Of a DNA stretch of 64,000 bases, positions 61,668 through 64,000 are shown in pieces. How positions within the stretch are numbered: position 1 is the first letter of the stretch; every line of letters begins with the position of its first letter. Source of the DNA: Actinoplanes teichomyceticus ATCC 31121. GTDB lineage: Bacteria; Actinomycetota; Actinomycetes; Mycobacteriales; Micromonosporaceae. The stretch spans positions 5,233,001 to 5,297,000 of the forward strand of contig NZ_CP023865.1 of assembly GCF_003711105.1 (NCBI RefSeq). Reading direction: 5' to 3'. The position numbers and the translations under genes were made by a program. The notes below the pieces were generated by a model. That model was not told the origin of the DNA and made no database searches. It saw only the letters and a program-made list of their open reading frames with translations.

Positions 61668-62012
61668 TCAGACCTGGTCGGGCCCGGTGATCGGCTGGCT
61701 GACGTCCCAGTGCTCGACGATCCGGCCCTGATCGAACCGCCAGACGTCGACGACCGCCTCGCCGGCTCCGCCGTCCTGCGGGGTGAGCCGCAGGTGCGCG
61801 ACCACGAACTCGTCGTCGGCGATCACGCGCTTGAGCTCCAGCGTGGCGGTGGCGACCGGGCCGGTCCGGGTGAATTCGATCCACTCGTCCCGGCCGCGCG
61901 GGCTGTCCGGGTCGTGGTTGACGAAATCCTCGCGGAGGATCTCTTTCAGCACACCGGTGTCGCCGGCGGCGAAGCGGCCGAACGCCTCCAGGAAGATGTC
62001 CTTGATGGTCAT
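61668..62012 (-). CDS. NTF2/SnoaL-like small protein
   Basis: 114 aa. The pattern IFLEAFGRFAAGDTGVLKEI then EDFVNHDPDSPRGRDEWIEF and VVDVWRFDQGRIVEHWDV is that of SnoaL-like polyketide cyclases and ester-degrading relatives, with the VNHDP and EHWDV residues that line the cone-shaped pocket. Substrate unknown. ATG 62012 is selected because it begins at the first helix; AGGG lies upstream. Confidence 0.85.
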   Translation of the reverse strand: MTIKDIFLEAFGRFAAGDTGVLKEILREDFVNHDPDSPRGRDEWIEFTRTGPVATATLELKRVIADDEFVVAHLRLTPQDGGAGEAVVDVWRFDQGRIVEHWDVSQPITGPDQV

Positions 62013-62283
62013 GCGGGCACCCTGGCACCACGGCGGCGTCACGTCGATTACCGGGCTGGTAACCAAGCGGTCATAGCAGCAGGTCACGCCGCCTGTATCG
62101 CAATCCCGGATTTTCTGCACGGACGGCCGGGCGCCGGGTGCGCCGATCGGCCACATGGCGGTCACTGACGAGCGGGCCGGTGCGCGATATCGGGCGATCC
62201 GGACCCGCTGAATCGTACGTTCCACCACGACGACTGCTGTTCCCGGCAGATCTGCCATTCGTCGCATTTCAGGAGGAACCTCG

Positions 62284-62916
62284 ATGCTGAGCTCGATCAC
62301 CGCGGGCGCGCTGCTCGTCTCGTCGCTGAGCGGGGCGCCGGCCACGACATGGCACGGCTCGCCGCCCCCGGCGGACCGGATGGTCATCGACGTGGTGTCG
62401 GCGAACGGCTCGGGCTGCCCCGGTCGCAGCGCGGACGTGCAGGTCTCCCCGGACAACACCGCGTTCACGGTCACCTACAGCGACTTCATCGCACAGGTCG
62501 GACCGGACGCCGAGCCCACGGATTTCCGCAAGAACTGTCAACTCGCGCTGGACGTGCACGTGCCGCAGGGATTCACGTACGCGGTGGCCGGGGCGGACCA
62601 CCGCGGCTTCGGCCACCTCGAGGAGGGGGCGAGCGGGACGGAGACGGCGTCCTACTACTTCCAGGGCGAGCCGCACACCACCCGGATCCGGCACGACTTC
62701 CACGGCTGGATGGACAGCGAGTGGCAGCACAGCGACCGGGTCGAGGTCGGGTCGATGTCCTACCTGCCCTGCGGAGAGCAGCGATACCTGAACGTCAACA
62801 CCGAACTGCGGGTGGACGCCGGCTCCTCGGAGAGCTCCACCACCAGCTTCCTGACCATGGACTCGACCGACGGCAGCCTGGAGACCACGTACCACGTCTC
62901 CTGGCTGGAGTGCTGA
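62284..62916 (+). CDS. DUF4360 secreted protein
   Basis: 210 aa. A short signal (SSITAGALLVSSLSGAPA) is followed by the DUF4360 pattern: VVSANGSGCPGRSADVQVSP, AFTVTYSDFIAQVGP, RKNCQLALDVHVPQGFTYAV, FHGWMDSEWQHSDR and a C-terminal TYHVSWLEC. Four Cys are positioned for two disulfides. Function of the family is not established; members are small secreted fungal and bacterial proteins. AGGAGG precedes ATG 62284. Confidence 0.88.
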   Translation: MLSSITAGALLVSSLSGAPATTWHGSPPPADRMVIDVVSANGSGCPGRSADVQVSPDNTAFTVTYSDFIAQVGPDAEPTDFRKNCQLALDVHVPQGFTYAVAGADHRGFGHLEEGASGTETASYYFQGEPHTTRIRHDFHGWMDSEWQHSDRVEVGSMSYLPCGEQRYLNVNTELRVDAGSSESSTTSFLTMDSTDGSLETTYHVSWLEC

Positions 62917-62960
62917 GCGCCGCCGCTGTCCCGGGTGTCGGGCGCCAGCTGAGCGAGGGC

Positions 62961-63275
62961 TTTTCAGGAACACGGCGGGGACCACGACATCGTCGGCGTG
63001 ACGGACCAGCCGCCACGTCGCCGGGTTCTGCCGGCGCTGCCGTGTCCGCCGATACTCGCCGCCCGTCGCCGCGCCCGGCTTCCATGACGCCATCAGATGC
63101 GCATCGCCCGCTGGCCGCTCGATGCCGGCCGGCAACGGCGACAGGATGCCGCGCTGCGGGGCGCCGGTCAGCGTTTCCTGCGCGATGCCGGGTTCCGTGA
63201 GCGATCCCGGCCTCGAGGAACGCGTTGACCGGCGCCGGCCCGCGTTTGTCCTTGATTGCAGCATTCTCAGAGAAA
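62961..63275 (-). pseudogene. Group II intron reverse-transcriptase remnant
   Basis: Read leftward from about 63270: IKDKRGPAPVNAFLEAGI (relatives: GDKRVLxLVKAFLKAG), then in another frame TLTGAPQRGILSPLPAGIER (TGTPQGGILSPLLANI), HLMASWKPGA, RRTRQRRQNPATWRLVRHAD ending DDVVV (WRLVRYADDFVV). The catalytic YADD is HADD and several frameshifts are present. Both ends are missing. It occupies most of the 461-bp gap between the DUF4360 and DUF2306 genes. Confidence 0.8.
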
Positions 63276-63377
63276 TGTTTACGCCACGACGATCGTAGGA
63301 TGGCGGCATTGTGCTCCCGGAAGCCATTGGCGTACAGCCCGGAATTGTTCGCCAGTCCTGATCGCAGGAGGTACGCA

Positions 63378-64000
63378 ATGACGCTTTCCACCGACGGGCC
63401 GATTGACCTCGGCATGACGAGCAACGACGTCGGCGGGGAACCGAAGAAGCGTCAGAACAACCGGCGGCCGCGGTCGCGAGGGCTCGGCATGCTCACCTTC
63501 GTGGTTCTTGCCTGGCTAGCCGTATTCGTCGCCCCGGTGTACTTCTCCCTCGACCCGTCGACGGCGAGAATCCCGCTGCGGCCGGGCCTCTCACTGCATT
63601 ATCCGCTGCTTGTCGTGCACGTCTGGTCCGGGACGGTGGCGATGCTGACCGGTCTGATGCAGATGTGGCCGTGGCTGCGCCGCGCCCACCCCCGGGTGCA
63701 TCGGGTGGCCGGCCGGGTGTACGTCGTCGCGGTGGTCGCCGGGGCGCCGGCACTCGCCGCCCTCATCGCCATCCGGTCGCAGACCCTCGGTGACGTCAGC
63801 ACCGCGGTGGTCGTGGGTTTCGGTGTGCAGACCGTGCTCTGGGTGTGGGTCACCGCCACCGGTTACCGGCGGGCCCGCCAGCGCCGGTGGGCCGACCATC
63901 GGCGACTGATGATCTACAGCTTCGCGCTGACCCTCTCCATCATCTGGAGCCGGATCGCATTCGTCGTGGCCATGATGATTCCCGGCGCCGACATGCGATG
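63378..64000 (+). CDS. DUF2306 membrane protein, 3' truncated by window edge
   Basis: The frame runs open to the right edge (about 207 codons). A polar N-terminus of about 38 residues precedes a helix (MLTFVVLAWLAVFVAPVYFS), then LHYPLLVVHVWSGTVAMLTG, MQMWPWLRRAHPRVHRVAGR, TGYRRARQRRWADHRRLMIY, the DUF2306 pattern with His in LxxH, HPxxHR and DHRRxM. These His residues may bind haem or metal. AGGAGGT is placed ideally before ATG 63378. Function unknown. Confidence 0.85.
   Translation, partial: MTLSTDGPIDLGMTSNDVGGEPKKRQNNRRPRSRGLGMLTFVVLAWLAVFVAPVYFSLDPSTARIPLRPGLSLHYPLLVVHVWSGTVAMLTGLMQMWPWLRRAHPRVHRVAGRVYVVAVVAGAPALAALIAIRSQTLGDVSTAVVVGFGVQTVLWVWVTATGYRRARQRRWADHRRLMIYSFALTLSIIWSRIAFVVAMMIPGADMR

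Noticed and set aside
62917..63377. Intact protein gene in the gap before the DUF2306 gene
   Set aside because: No single frame carries a continuous domain; the recognisable blocks are RT fragments in different frames.
1..64000. tRNA, rRNA or complete insertion sequences
   Set aside because: No cloverleaf-like sequence, rRNA motif, transposase or terminal inverted repeats were noticed by eye; a tRNAscan/Infernal run would be decisive.

Overview
The window is uniformly very GC-rich, with strong G/C third-position bias, frequent GTG starts and many ATGA/GTGA gene overlaps. LexA, a SigE-family sigma factor, a CslA-GlxA-GH6 locus, many GH43/AbfB carbohydrate genes and a thymidine kinase all fit a filamentous actinomycete; Micromonosporaceae (Actinoplanes-like) is my inference and is untested. 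No rRNA, tRNA, intact insertion sequence or CRISPR array was seen.

Layout. (1) 1-3.6 kb: C-terminal part of a large SF1 helicase with a nuclease-like tail. (2) 3.6-15 kb: Wzx/Wzy-type exopolysaccharide locus: membrane 4,6-dehydratase, chain-length/BY-kinase-like protein, GT2, flippase and polymerase/ligase on one side, and GT4, acetyltransferase, phosphoglycosyl transferase and aminotransferase on the other. Together these encode a bacillosamine-like amino-sugar route plus polymer export. (3) 15-20 kb: lexA between two GC minisatellites, an MFS exporter divergent from a LysR regulator with paired operators, and an AI-2E-type permease. (4) 19.8-23.8 kb: a tightly coupled four-gene operon of unassigned membrane proteins with conserved-looking His/Asp/Glu and a cupredoxin-like domain. 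(5) 24-31 kb: type II NADH dehydrogenase, thymidine kinase, and a nitrate/sulfonate-type ABC operon ending in an LLM flavin monooxygenase.

(6) 31-33.3 kb: a lower-GC patch with an ABC-exporter remnant, an ATPase of the AAA_21/OLD-like class and a broken partner gene. (7) 33.3-44 kb: a PEP-mutase-family protein, acyl-CoA oxidase, then the cellulose-synthase-like / radical copper oxidase / GH6 locus next to a diguanylate cyclase. (8) 44-53 kb: secreted proteins, a NodS-like methyltransferase, an AbfB protein, a sigma factor coupled to a membrane protein with three copies of a 43-residue repeat, and a decayed amidoligase gene. (9) 52-62 kb: two GH43 arabinan enzymes flanking a complete Dpp/Gsi-type ABC operon. 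(10) 61.7-64 kb: small NTF2-like and DUF4360 proteins, a group II intron RT remnant, and the start of a DUF2306 membrane protein.

The ABC operons at 27-31 kb and 54-59 kb are about 32 kb apart, yet each has the same 17-bp inverted repeat followed by CAATGT in its upstream region. This suggests one regulator controls both, possibly for sulfur-compound scavenging. The strongest candidates for undescribed biology are the four-gene membrane operon, the sigma factor/repeat-protein pair, and this shared operator.
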